NCBI GenBank assembly: GCA_002305335.1
Contig: DBQR01000008.1
Location: 38,296-80,733, forward strand
Reading direction: 5' to 3'
Source: Clostridiales bacterium UBA1389
GTDB taxonomy: Bacteria; Bacillota; Clostridia; Oscillospirales; CAG-382
DNA: 42,438 nt
The stretch's first letter is position 1; each line of letters begins with the position of its first letter. Shown piece after piece: positions 23,849 through 31,866 of the stretch. Below the pieces are notes generated by a model, which had not been told where the DNA came from, made no database searches, and was given only the letters and a program-made list of their open reading frames with translations. Position numbers and translations under genes: made by a program.

Positions 23849-24333
23849 GCCTTTCCGGGGAATTTCCCCATTTTGTTAAGTTCGTCGAACCCCTGCTGAC
23901 GCAACGCCTCATACAGACCTATCGCCACCGAATTTGAAAGATTCAGCGACCTTATTTCCCCGAACATGGGGATTCTTACGCAGTCTTTTTCATTCTCTTT
24001 TAATAAGCTTTCGGGTAACCCCCTGGTTTCCTTACCGAAAAACAAATAGCAGTTTTCGGGGTATGTGGCGTCCGTGTAGCAGAGTTCCCCTTTGGTGGTG
24101 AAATACCGGCAGACGGCAGACGGGTTTTCGGTTCTGAAGTGTTCCAAATTGTCGTAATATTTTATGTCAAGATATTTCCAGTAATCAAGGCCTGCCCGCT
24201 TTAAATTTTTGTCGGTGATTTCAAAGCCGAAGGGCCTGATAAGATGAAGGGTGGTACAGGTGGCAACGCAGGTGCGGGCGATGTTGCCGGTGTTCTGGGG
24301 GATTTCGGGTTCAAGCAAAACAATGTTCAGCAA
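23845..24333 (-). CDS. trmL: tRNA (cytidine/uridine-2'-O-)-methyltransferase TrmL
   Basis: A 162-residue SPOUT-class methyltransferase that adds 2'-O-methyl at position 34 of leucine tRNAs. Family motifs: LLEPEIPQNTGNIARTC near the N-terminus, RPFGFEITDKNLKRAGLDYW, the knot region LFFGKETRGLP and IPMFGEIRSLNLSNSVAI. First gene of the operon, with mnmE overlapping its stop, so a 2'-O-methylation enzyme and the cmnm5 enzymes for the same wobble base are made together. Confidence 0.95.
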   Translation of the reverse strand: MLNIVLLEPEIPQNTGNIARTCVATCTTLHLIRPFGFEITDKNLKRAGLDYWKYLDIKYYDNLEHFRTENPSAVCRYFTTKGELCYTDATYPENCYLFFGKETRGLPESLLKENEKDCVRIPMFGEIRSLNLSNSVAIGLYEALRQQGFDELNKMGKFPGKA

Positions 24334-24381
24334 AGCTGTATTTTACACCGTCCTTAAAGGTCTTTTAAGTATAACAGCATA

Positions 24382-24410
24382 ATATTAGCACAATTTTGCC
24401 TGTTTTTCAA
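24382..24410 (-). promoter_or_regulatory. Promoter for the trmL-mnmE-mnmG-rsmG-nudix operon
   Basis: Minus strand TTGAAA (24405-24410), 17-base spacer, TAATAT (24382-24387), about 50 bases ahead of the trmL start, in the divergent gap with secA. I did not find an equally clear promoter for secA in the same gap. Confidence 0.65.
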
Positions 24411-24495
24411 TTATTTTTACAAAAAGGGGTGTATTTTTTTGCGAATATATGATATTATGTTTTAAGTTATAAATATATTGAAGGCAGGCGTTTTA

Positions 24496-27240
24496 ATGTC
24501 GGTTATAACAAAGCTTTTCGGAACCTACAGCGAAAGGCAGATTAAAAAATTAATACCCCTTGTTGATAAAATAGAGTCCCTCGGGGACAAATATAAAGCC
24601 ATGGGCGATGAAGAACTTCAGGCTCAAACCCCCATGCTCAGGCAGCGGCTGGCAAACGGCGAAACAAAGGAGGATATCCTGCCGGATGCCTTTGCTCTGG
24701 TGCGGGAAGCCGCCGACCGGGTGCTGGGTACCAGGCACTACCGGGTTCAGCTTATCGGCGGTATCGTGCTTCACCAGGGGCGTATCGCCGAGATGAAAAC
24801 CGGCGAAGGCAAAACCCAGGTTGCCACCCTGCCGGCATATCTCAACGCCCTTGACGGCAAATCCGTCCATATCGTTACGGTAAACGACTATCTTGCCAAG
24901 CGGGACAGCGAATGGATGGGAAAGCTTTACAACTTCTTGGGGCTGTCGGTGGGGCTTATCGTCCACGGGCAGACAAGGGAGCAGAAAAAAGCCGCCTACG
25001 CCGCCGACATTACCTACGGCACCAACAACGAAATAGGGTTTGACTACCTGCGGGACAATATGGTAATCTACAAGGAACAAATTACCCAGCGGGGGCATGA
25101 CTTTGCCATAATCGACGAGGTGGACTCCATACTCATCGACGAGGCGAGAACCCCCCTTATCATATCCGGCGCCGGGGAGAAGTCCGACCCGCTCTACGAA
25201 AAGACCAACGAGCTTGTCAAGCGGATGAAGTGCTTCCGCATGAAGGAAATCGACGCCAAGGCCGACCACGACGACATCGACGCCGACTACATCGTTGACG
25301 AAAAGGCGAAAACCGCGGTGCTTACAAAGAGCGGGATTGAAAAGGCGGAACGCTTTTTCGCCGTTGAAAACTTGGGGGACGCCGAAAACCAGGAATACAT
25401 GCATTATATAAACAACGCCATCCACGCCCACGGGGTTAAACAGAAGGACGTGGACTATGTGGTAAAGGAAGGTCAGGTGCTTATCGTCGACCCCTTCACC
25501 GGACGGATTATGTACGGCAGGCGGTATTCCAACGGCCTTCACCAGGCTCTGGAGGCAAAGGAAGGGGTAACCATCGAACGGGAAAACAAGACCCAGGCAA
25601 CCATCACCTTCCAGAACTACTTCCGCCTTTACAAAAAGCTTTCCGGCATGACGGGTACCGCCCTCACCGAGGAGGACGAATTTAGGGAAATATATAACCT
25701 TGACGTGGTGGAAATCCCCACCAACCGCCCCATGATACGGGACGACCACACCGATATGGTGTTTAAGACGGTCAAGGGTAAATACAACCATATCATAAAT
25801 CAGATAAAGGAATGTCACGCCAAGGGTCAGCCGGTGCTGGTGGGTACCGTTTCGGTGGAAAAATCCGAAATTTTATCCAACCTCCTTGCCAGGGAAGGCG
25901 TGAAACACAATGTACTGAACGCCAAATACCATGAAAAAGAGGCGGAAATCATCGCCCAGGCGGGAAAACCCGGGGCGGTCACCATTTCCACCAACATGGC
26001 AGGCCGGGGTACCGACATAAAATTAGGCGGCAACGCCGAATTCATGGCAAAAGCAAAAATGCGGTCGGAAGGCTATGAGGAATGGCAGATTAACGAGGCC
26101 ACCGGCTATGCCCATACCGAAGACGAGGAAATAATTACCCTGCGTCTTCATTACCGTCAGCTTGTAAAGCAGTTCGAGGCGGAAATTATCCCGGAGGCGG
26201 AAAAGGTAAAAAAGGCGGGGGGCCTGTTCGTATTGGCTACCGAAAGGCATGAATCCCGCCGGATTGACAACCAGTTAAGGGGACGTTCGGGACGTCAGGG
26301 GGACCCCGGCGCAAGCCGTTTCTACCTGTCCATGGAAGACGACCTTATGCGGCTTTTCGGTTCCGACAGGATAATGGGGGTGGTTAATACCTTAGGTCTG
26401 GACGAAAACCAGCCCATAAACGCCAGAATCCTTGCCAACTCCATCGAATCCGCCCAGAAACGCCTTGAGTCCATTAACTTTGACCGGCGGAAACGGGTGC
26501 TGGAATACGACGACATTATGAACCGCCAGAGGGAGATTGTTTATTCCCAAAGGCGGGACGTGCTCGACGGCAAGGACCTTCAGAATACCATCTGGAAAAT
26601 GGTGGAGGACTACGTCAACGGGGCGGTGTCCCGGTTCTGCGTGTCGGATATCCCCGACGAATGGAACTTCGACGGGCTCCGCAGCAACTTCTTGGGGGTG
26701 CTTTGCGATAAAAACGATTTCAATTATAACCAGGAGGAATTGGCTTCCTTAAGTCCCGAAACCATATCAAATATGCTGCTTGACCGGGCTAAAGCGAGAT
26801 ATGCCTATCAGGAGCAGGTGTTCACCCCCGAAAGGTTCAGGGAAATCGAAAGGATTGTCCTGCTGGAAAACGTGGACCGTAAGTGGGTTGACCATATCGA
26901 CGCCATGGACGACCTTGAAACAGGAGTCGGTCTGAATGCCTACGCCCAGCGGGACCCCCTTGCCATATATAAAATCGAAAGCGGCGAAATGTTTGACGAG
27001 ATGATTTCCAGCATCAAGAACGACACCGTCCGGATGCTGCTTACGGTGGCGCCCCGCAAGCCCATGGAACGCAAGCAGATAATGACCGCCGCCAACGACA
27101 TGAACGTGGGGAGAACCGACAAAAAGGTAAAAATAACGGTGGTTAAAAAGAAAAAAGTGGGACCCAACGAACCCTGTCCCTGCGGTTCCGGACTGAAATA
27201 TAAGAAATGCTGTATGGCAAAGGACGAAAAGAGCGTATAA
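24496..27240 (+). CDS. secA: Preprotein translocase ATPase SecA
   Basis: The motor that drives unfolded preproteins through SecYEG. The ATG at 24496 has AAGGCAGG 7 bases upstream and gives 914 residues beginning SVITKLFGTYSERQIKKL; a TTG at 24478 would add six residues. Visible: Walker A region EMKTGEGKTQVA near residue 100, DEVDSILIDEARTPLIISG, the preprotein cross-linking domain, second nucleotide domain with TNMAGRGTDIKLGG, and QLRGRSGRQGDPG. The C-terminal zinc/SecB-binding motif CPCGSGLKYKKCC is intact. Two small membrane-protein genes and asnB follow with 13-23-base gaps. Confidence 0.97.
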   Translation: MSVITKLFGTYSERQIKKLIPLVDKIESLGDKYKAMGDEELQAQTPMLRQRLANGETKEDILPDAFALVREAADRVLGTRHYRVQLIGGIVLHQGRIAEMKTGEGKTQVATLPAYLNALDGKSVHIVTVNDYLAKRDSEWMGKLYNFLGLSVGLIVHGQTREQKKAAYAADITYGTNNEIGFDYLRDNMVIYKEQITQRGHDFAIIDEVDSILIDEARTPLIISGAGEKSDPLYEKTNELVKRMKCFRMKEIDAKADHDDIDADYIVDEKAKTAVLTKSGIEKAERFFAVENLGDAENQEYMHYINNAIHAHGVKQKDVDYVVKEGQVLIVDPFTGRIMYGRRYSNGLHQALEAKEGVTIERENKTQATITFQNYFRLYKKLSGMTGTALTEEDEFREIYNLDVVEIPTNRPMIRDDHTDMVFKTVKGKYNHIINQIKECHAKGQPVLVGTVSVEKSEILSNLLAREGVKHNVLNAKYHEKEAEIIAQAGKPGAVTISTNMAGRGTDIKLGGNAEFMAKAKMRSEGYEEWQINEATGYAHTEDEEIITLRLHYRQLVKQFEAEIIPEAEKVKKAGGLFVLATERHESRRIDNQLRGRSGRQGDPGASRFYLSMEDDLMRLFGSDRIMGVVNTLGLDENQPINARILANSIESAQKRLESINFDRRKRVLEYDDIMNRQREIVYSQRRDVLDGKDLQNTIWKMVEDYVNGAVSRFCVSDIPDEWNFDGLRSNFLGVLCDKNDFNYNQEELASLSPETISNMLLDRAKARYAYQEQVFTPERFREIERIVLLENVDRKWVDHIDAMDDLETGVGLNAYAQRDPLAIYKIESGEMFDEMISSIKNDTVRMLLTVAPRKPMERKQIMTAANDMNVGRTDKKVKITVVKKKKVGPNEPCPCGSGLKYKKCCMAKDEKSV

Positions 27241-27253
27241 GGAAAGGAAACAT

Positions 27254-27841
27254 ATGGGTTTCGGAATTACCTCCTTAGGGTATCTGATGATTATTTTCGA
27301 TTCCATGGGCGGCGGGCTTATCGGCTGGCCGCTTATGGCCTACGGCTTTTACAGGCTTTCTGCGGTAAACAACAGATTCAGGCTCGCCCTTATCCTTTCT
27401 ATTCTTTCCCTTGAATATTCGGTGGTAAACCTGCTTGCCATATTCGAAGCGGTAAACGACCAGGGGATGTTCTACAAGGTAAGCTACGGTGTTTATCTTG
27501 CCATCGGAGCGCTTCTTCACTTTGCAATTATGACCGGCATAAGGCAGCTTGCCAAGGAGGGCGGTTCGGAAAAGATAGCAAATACCGCGGTAAACCGGCT
27601 GTATCTTACGGAGGTTTTTTACTTCTGGGCTATTTTAGTAATGTGCTTCCCTTCTTTGAACATCGGAACCCTCAGTATGCTGCTTTTAGGCTTCAGATTT
27701 ATCATAGGGTTTATGAATCTCTGGTTTTTATACACCTGCTTCGCAAAGATAACCACCCAGTCCCAGCTTGAAAAGGATAAAAAATATTTTGAGGATTTAG
27801 AGAAGAAAGAAAAGGCGAAAAAGCGACAAAAGACAGAGTAG
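27254..27841 (+). CDS. Polytopic membrane protein, related to the next gene
   Basis: A 195-residue protein with about five to six hydrophobic segments and a Lys/Glu-rich cytoplasmic C-terminal tail (from about residue 170). The N-terminal pattern, a hydrophobic loop then GGGLIGWPLMAYGFYRLSAV followed by a charged RFRLALI, parallels the LPDFIGYLLILAGISRMAKL pattern of the next protein, so the two look like distant paralogues. Function unknown. AAAGGA precedes the ATG, 13 bases after secA, so it is very likely co-transcribed with secA. Confidence 0.75.
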   Translation: MGFGITSLGYLMIIFDSMGGGLIGWPLMAYGFYRLSAVNNRFRLALILSILSLEYSVVNLLAIFEAVNDQGMFYKVSYGVYLAIGALLHFAIMTGIRQLAKEGGSEKIANTAVNRLYLTEVFYFWAILVMCFPSLNIGTLSMLLLGFRFIIGFMNLWFLYTCFAKITTQSQLEKDKKYFEDLEKKEKAKKRQKTE

Positions 27842-27862
27842 CACAGATGGGAAGGAGAAGCA

Positions 27863-29125
27863 ATGTTGCGTAATGGAAATAAAAAGCTGTTCGGGTTTGC
27901 ATATGTAATCGCCGGGTTTGTGTTTTTGGCAAACCCCTATATCGATATGCTTGACATACTGCCGGATTTTATCGGATACCTGCTTATTCTCGCCGGAATC
28001 AGCCGGATGGCAAAGCTGGACGACCGGTTAACCCTTGCTGCACAAAAGCTTACCTATCTTGCCGTCCTTTCGGTTTTACGTCTTTTTGCCTTTGCTTATT
28101 TTCTTTCCTATGATTCCACCATGACCCTGCTTTTAACCTTTTCCTTCGGGGTGGCGGAGGTAATTCTTGTTCTTGTCTGCTTTTCCGACTTTTTCGGGGG
28201 AATCGAATATCTTCTCCGCAGGTATGAAGGCTATAAGGCTTTGTCCCTTATTTCAAATATAAAATTCCTTACTCTTGTGTTTTACATTATCAAGATTGTT
28301 TTATGCGTCCTCCCCGATACGGTTGCCATCCTTGAGGTGGAGGCTGCCACCGACATTTCCGCATCCCCCGTCTATATGGAAATCGTGGGATATAAGGAAT
28401 ACGCCATAATGCTCTTTGCCTTAATCGTTCTGATATTGGGTATCTGGTGGTACCGGGAGATTTTAAAATACTTCAAGGCCATAAATGAGGATGCCCAATT
28501 CCTTTCGGCTTTGGAAAAAGCCTATAAAGAGCAGGTATCCACCGAAAGGGAGCCGTCGAAGGTAACCTACATCAGACTATCCTTTATCCTCACCGCCCTG
28601 GGGCTGGTGTTTTACGTGGATATTTTCGCAAGCATGATAGACATCCTCCCCGACTTCGTGGCAGCTCTGCTTATGTGGGGAGGGGTAATAGCGCTACGGA
28701 AGGCGGGTAAGAAATTAAATATTTTCTTTGTCCTTGCCTTTGCATTTCAAATAGTCCAGGCGGTGCTTGTGAAAAAGTTTGCCTACCTTTCCGTCACAAC
28801 CCTCGGTTTGTTCCCGTTAAAAAATGCGGTGATATTGGCTGTTTCCACAACCGTTTATTCGGTTTTCGGCCTTTTGTTCCTAAGCGAAGTCTTTGACGTT
28901 CCCCTGGAATACTCGGGCAAGGTGTCCAGGCTTTCAAAACGGTTCGGATTATGCCTATGGCTTTACGGAACCAATCTTATGCTCACGGCTGTGGGAGTCA
29001 TAATACCCGTCCTTTATACGGTTGTGGCTGTGCCCAAGATCGTCCTTATGATTGTAATGACAGTCGTCGCTTTAAGGCAGTATTACCTTACCTTTGACGA
29101 ATATACTACTAAACTCTCAGGCTGA
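27863..29125 (+). CDS. Duplicated polytopic membrane protein with IDILPDF motifs
   Basis: A 420-residue integral membrane protein with around ten to twelve hydrophobic segments. It appears to be an internal duplication: PYIDMLDILPDFIGYLLILAGISRM near residue 27 and ASMIDILPDFVAALLMWGGVIALRK near residue 255 line up, each followed by a charged segment and further membrane helices. A central charged loop near 205-235 is cytoplasmic by the positive-inside rule. No transporter signature was recognised. GGAAGGAGAAG lies upstream of the start, and asnB begins 23 bases downstream. Confidence 0.78.
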   Translation: MLRNGNKKLFGFAYVIAGFVFLANPYIDMLDILPDFIGYLLILAGISRMAKLDDRLTLAAQKLTYLAVLSVLRLFAFAYFLSYDSTMTLLLTFSFGVAEVILVLVCFSDFFGGIEYLLRRYEGYKALSLISNIKFLTLVFYIIKIVLCVLPDTVAILEVEAATDISASPVYMEIVGYKEYAIMLFALIVLILGIWWYREILKYFKAINEDAQFLSALEKAYKEQVSTEREPSKVTYIRLSFILTALGLVFYVDIFASMIDILPDFVAALLMWGGVIALRKAGKKLNIFFVLAFAFQIVQAVLVKKFAYLSVTTLGLFPLKNAVILAVSTTVYSVFGLLFLSEVFDVPLEYSGKVSRLSKRFGLCLWLYGTNLMLTAVGVIIPVLYTVVAVPKIVLMIVMTVVALRQYYLTFDEYTTKLSG

Positions 29126-29148
29126 AATTTATATGGCACGAGGTTAAT

Positions 29149-31017
29149 ATGTGCGGCTTTATAGGAATGTTCAAATACAGTTTACCCCTTACCGAAAACG
29201 ACAGGAAGGACATTGTGAATATGTCCTCTCTTATTTCCCACCGGGGACCCGACAGCGACAAATGCCTGTTTCTGAAAAACGCGGGGTTCGGTTTCAGACG
29301 GCTTTCGATAATAGACCTTGAAGGCGGGGAACAGCCCTATGTTTCCCCGGACGGAAGATACGTCGCCGTCTATAACGGGGAGATATATAACTATCTTGTC
29401 TTAAGGGATGAGCTTATAAAAAGCGGGGAGAAGTTTACCACCAGGTCGGAAATCGAGGTTATGGTAAGGCTTTATTCCATTTACGGAGCTTCCTTTATAA
29501 ACCGCTTAAGGGGAATGTTCTCCTTTCTTATCTATGATAACCTAAAAAACACAATAATGGCGGGGCGGGACCCCTTCGGCATCAAGCCGCTGTATTACCG
29601 GGAAAGCAAGGACGGCGTTATCTTTTCCAGCGAAATGAAGGCTTATCTTGCCGATTCCTCCTATGATGGCTTTAAGGTTGACAAAACCCTCCTTCAGCAT
29701 TACATGACCTTTCAGTATGTCACCGAACCCGACACCATATCGGGGGATATTAAAATCCTGCCGGCCGGTCATTATATGACGGTCGGCAAAACAACAGACA
29801 CCACCTGCTATTATAAAAGCGTGTTTTCCCCCAATAAAAGCCTTAAATACGACGAGAAGAAAAAAGCCCTGCGGGAGGCCGTGGAAAAATCGGTGGAAGC
29901 CCACCTTTTGTCCGACGTTCCGGTGGGGGCGTTCCTGTCCAGCGGGGTGGATTCGGCAATTGTAACCGCCATAGCCTCAAAAATCCAACCGGGGATAAAG
30001 GCCTTTACCATCGGCTTTGACGTTAAGGGGTATTCCGAACTGGAGGACGCGGAGCAGATTTCAAAGCACCTTCATATAAATCATATTAAGCTTCAATGCA
30101 ACATTAAGGATTTCACCGACAATTACGAGCGGGTGATTTACCACCTTGATTCGCCGGTGGCGGACCCTTCGGTGGTGGCGATTTATCTTATAAGCAAAGA
30201 GGCGGCAAAGCATGTCAAGGTGGTGCTGACCGGAGAAGGCTCCGACGAGCTTTTCGGGGGCTACCGTATATACGACACCGTCCGTTCTTCCGCCTTTTTA
30301 GCCCGCTTTCCCTCTTTCCTGAAAAGGATGCTGTTATGGGTGGCCTCTTCCCTCCCCGACAACGTAAAGGGGAAAAATTTCCTTATTAGAAGCTGTACCC
30401 CCCTTGAAAAGCGGTATGTGGGGAATTCCTTTGTGTTTTCCGAGAACGCAAAAAAGGATATCTTAAAAACCTTTGACAAATCAGTCTGTTTTACCGACAG
30501 GACAAAAGATATTTTCGCCGAATCCAGGGGGAGTTCCCCCCTTATCAGAATGCAGCACTGCGACATGAACACCTGGCTCAGGTCCGACATTCTTGTCAAA
30601 GGGGACAGGCTGTCAATGGCCAATTCCCTTGAGGCAAGGGTGCCCTTCCTTGACAAGGAGGTTTTCAAGGCGGCGTCCTTGCTGTGCGATAAAGACAAAA
30701 CAAAAAAACATACCACCAAATATATTCTGAGGGATGTTTTTTCGGATATATTAAATAAGGAAACCATCGTTCGTCCGAAGTTGGGCTATCCCGTACCGGT
30801 ACGGGTGTGGCTGAAGGACGAGCTTTACGACTGGGCCAGCGATATAATAAGAAATTCCACCGCCGGGGATTATATCAATTCAGCCGAGGCCTTGAAGCTG
30901 CTGGAAGACCACCGCAGGGGGAAGGCGGATTTATACCATGAAATCTGGGTTATTCTCACCTTTATAACCTGGTACAAGCTCTATATTGACAGCGGGTACA
31001 AAAATCTTATTGATTAG
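29149..31017 (+). CDS. asnB: Asparagine synthetase B (glutamine-hydrolysing)
   Basis: Makes asparagine from aspartate, ATP and glutamine. The 622-residue protein starts with the catalytic Cys2 of the class II glutaminase domain (MCGFIGM), with RGPD and YNGEIYNY signatures, and has the ATP-pyrophosphatase loop SSGVDS (264-269) of the synthetase domain, then GEGSDELFGGY and SLEARVPFLDKE. GAGG lies 5 bases before the ATG. It ends convergently with ruvX, overlapping it by 11 bases with no obvious terminator. Confidence 0.95.
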   Translation: MCGFIGMFKYSLPLTENDRKDIVNMSSLISHRGPDSDKCLFLKNAGFGFRRLSIIDLEGGEQPYVSPDGRYVAVYNGEIYNYLVLRDELIKSGEKFTTRSEIEVMVRLYSIYGASFINRLRGMFSFLIYDNLKNTIMAGRDPFGIKPLYYRESKDGVIFSSEMKAYLADSSYDGFKVDKTLLQHYMTFQYVTEPDTISGDIKILPAGHYMTVGKTTDTTCYYKSVFSPNKSLKYDEKKKALREAVEKSVEAHLLSDVPVGAFLSSGVDSAIVTAIASKIQPGIKAFTIGFDVKGYSELEDAEQISKHLHINHIKLQCNIKDFTDNYERVIYHLDSPVADPSVVAIYLISKEAAKHVKVVLTGEGSDELFGGYRIYDTVRSSAFLARFPSFLKRMLLWVASSLPDNVKGKNFLIRSCTPLEKRYVGNSFVFSENAKKDILKTFDKSVCFTDRTKDIFAESRGSSPLIRMQHCDMNTWLRSDILVKGDRLSMANSLEARVPFLDKEVFKAASLLCDKDKTKKHTTKYILRDVFSDILNKETIVRPKLGYPVPVRVWLKDELYDWASDIIRNSTAGDYINSAEALKLLEDHRRGKADLYHEIWVILTFITWYKLYIDSGYKNLID

Positions 31018-31426
31018 CTTTGTTCTTTTGAAAATCAAGGTAGTCCTGCAATATTATCTTTGCCGAAAGGGCGTCTATAACGCCTTTTCTTTTTTTTGAC
31101 CTGAAATCCGTTTCGTTCATATACACATATGCCTGGGAAGTGGTAAGCCTTTCGTCGAAATATACCGGGGTTATGCCGGTTTCCTCCTCAAGAAGCTTGC
31201 CGAACTCCCTTGTCCGCTTTGAACGGTAGCCTTCGGTGGAATCCATGTTTTTCGGAATGCCGATAACAACGGTTTTAGCGTTGTGTTCTTTAATGATATC
31301 CGCCGTCTTTTTGACGGCGTCCTTTATTCCCGTTACCTCGATTGTGGTCACGATAGTGGCGATATGGCCGTCGCTTTTGGCAATGCCTATGCGTTTGTCG
31401 CCGAAGTCGATTCCGATGTATGACAT
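31007..31426 (-). CDS. ruvX: Holliday junction resolvase-like protein YqgF (RuvX)
   Basis: A 139-residue RNase H-fold protein; the family is implicated in pre-16S rRNA 5' end processing and annotated as a putative Holliday junction resolvase. Motifs: IGIDFGDKRIGIAKSD with catalytic Asp7, VIGIPKNMDSTEG, and DERLTTSQA, plus the C-terminal KRKGVIDALSAKIILQDYL. The ATG at 31426 follows AAAGGGG by 6 bases; upstream in-frame sequence is not conserved-looking. It stands alone on the minus strand. Confidence 0.94.
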   Translation of the reverse strand: MSYIGIDFGDKRIGIAKSDGHIATIVTTIEVTGIKDAVKKTADIIKEHNAKTVVIGIPKNMDSTEGYRSKRTREFGKLLEEETGITPVYFDERLTTSQAYVYMNETDFRSKKRKGVIDALSAKIILQDYLDFQKNKANQ

Positions 31427-31519
31427 TTTTTTCCCCTTTATGAAAAAAATGAGTTTTGATTCTGCGAATATAAAAGAAAGGATGTTATATAATATGATTG
31501 TCCGGAGAGGATGAAAGTT

Positions 31520-31747
31520 ATGAAAAGAAGAAGGAAAAAGGAATTTCCTTCTTGGCAGGAAACCAACAGGTTTCATTATCCTGTAACTGAAAAGCGGACA
31601 CTTATGGGTATTTCCGGCTTGTCGGGGATTGACCCGGCCTTGCAGGCAAACGATGAGGTATTGTCCCCCGATGAAACCCGTCTGCCTGATACAGGTGCGG
31701 AAAAGCCCTATAAAGACCAGACCGATATTTTGACAAAGCCCCGGTAA
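31520..31747 (+). CDS. Small hypothetical protein (75 residues)
   Basis: A hydrophilic, probably disordered protein with a very basic start (MKRRRKKEFPSW) and an acidic, proline-rich second half. Codon choice is like that of neighbouring genes. GGAGAGG (31504-31510) lies 9 bases before ATG 31520; an ATG at 31511 abuts the site and is less likely. It is divergent from ruvX, whose start is about 94 bases away, and an AT-rich stretch with TATATAAT (31486-31493) could hold its promoter. Not recognised. Confidence 0.55.
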   Translation: MKRRRKKEFPSWQETNRFHYPVTEKRTLMGISGLSGIDPALQANDEVLSPDETRLPDTGAEKPYKDQTDILTKPR

Positions 31748-31866
31748 GCTGCCGGCTGGATTTTGTCGGGTTGTCGCTTTGATAACCGTAAAAGACCGTT
31801 GTTTCGCTTATTTCTCTTTATGCTTTATGTGTAAGTCATGAATGAGGAATGGGTGTCGGCGGTCTT

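Noticed and set aside
24421..24495. A secA promoter from TTGCGA (24439-24444) and TATTAT (24453-24458)
   Set aside because: The spacing is only 8 bases; no other pair at 16-18 bases was convincing.
24550..25818. A 422-codon open frame antisense to secA
   Set aside because: It is a shadow of the G+C-rich third positions of secA; the translation is His/Val/Gly-rich without domains, and no ribosome binding site fits.
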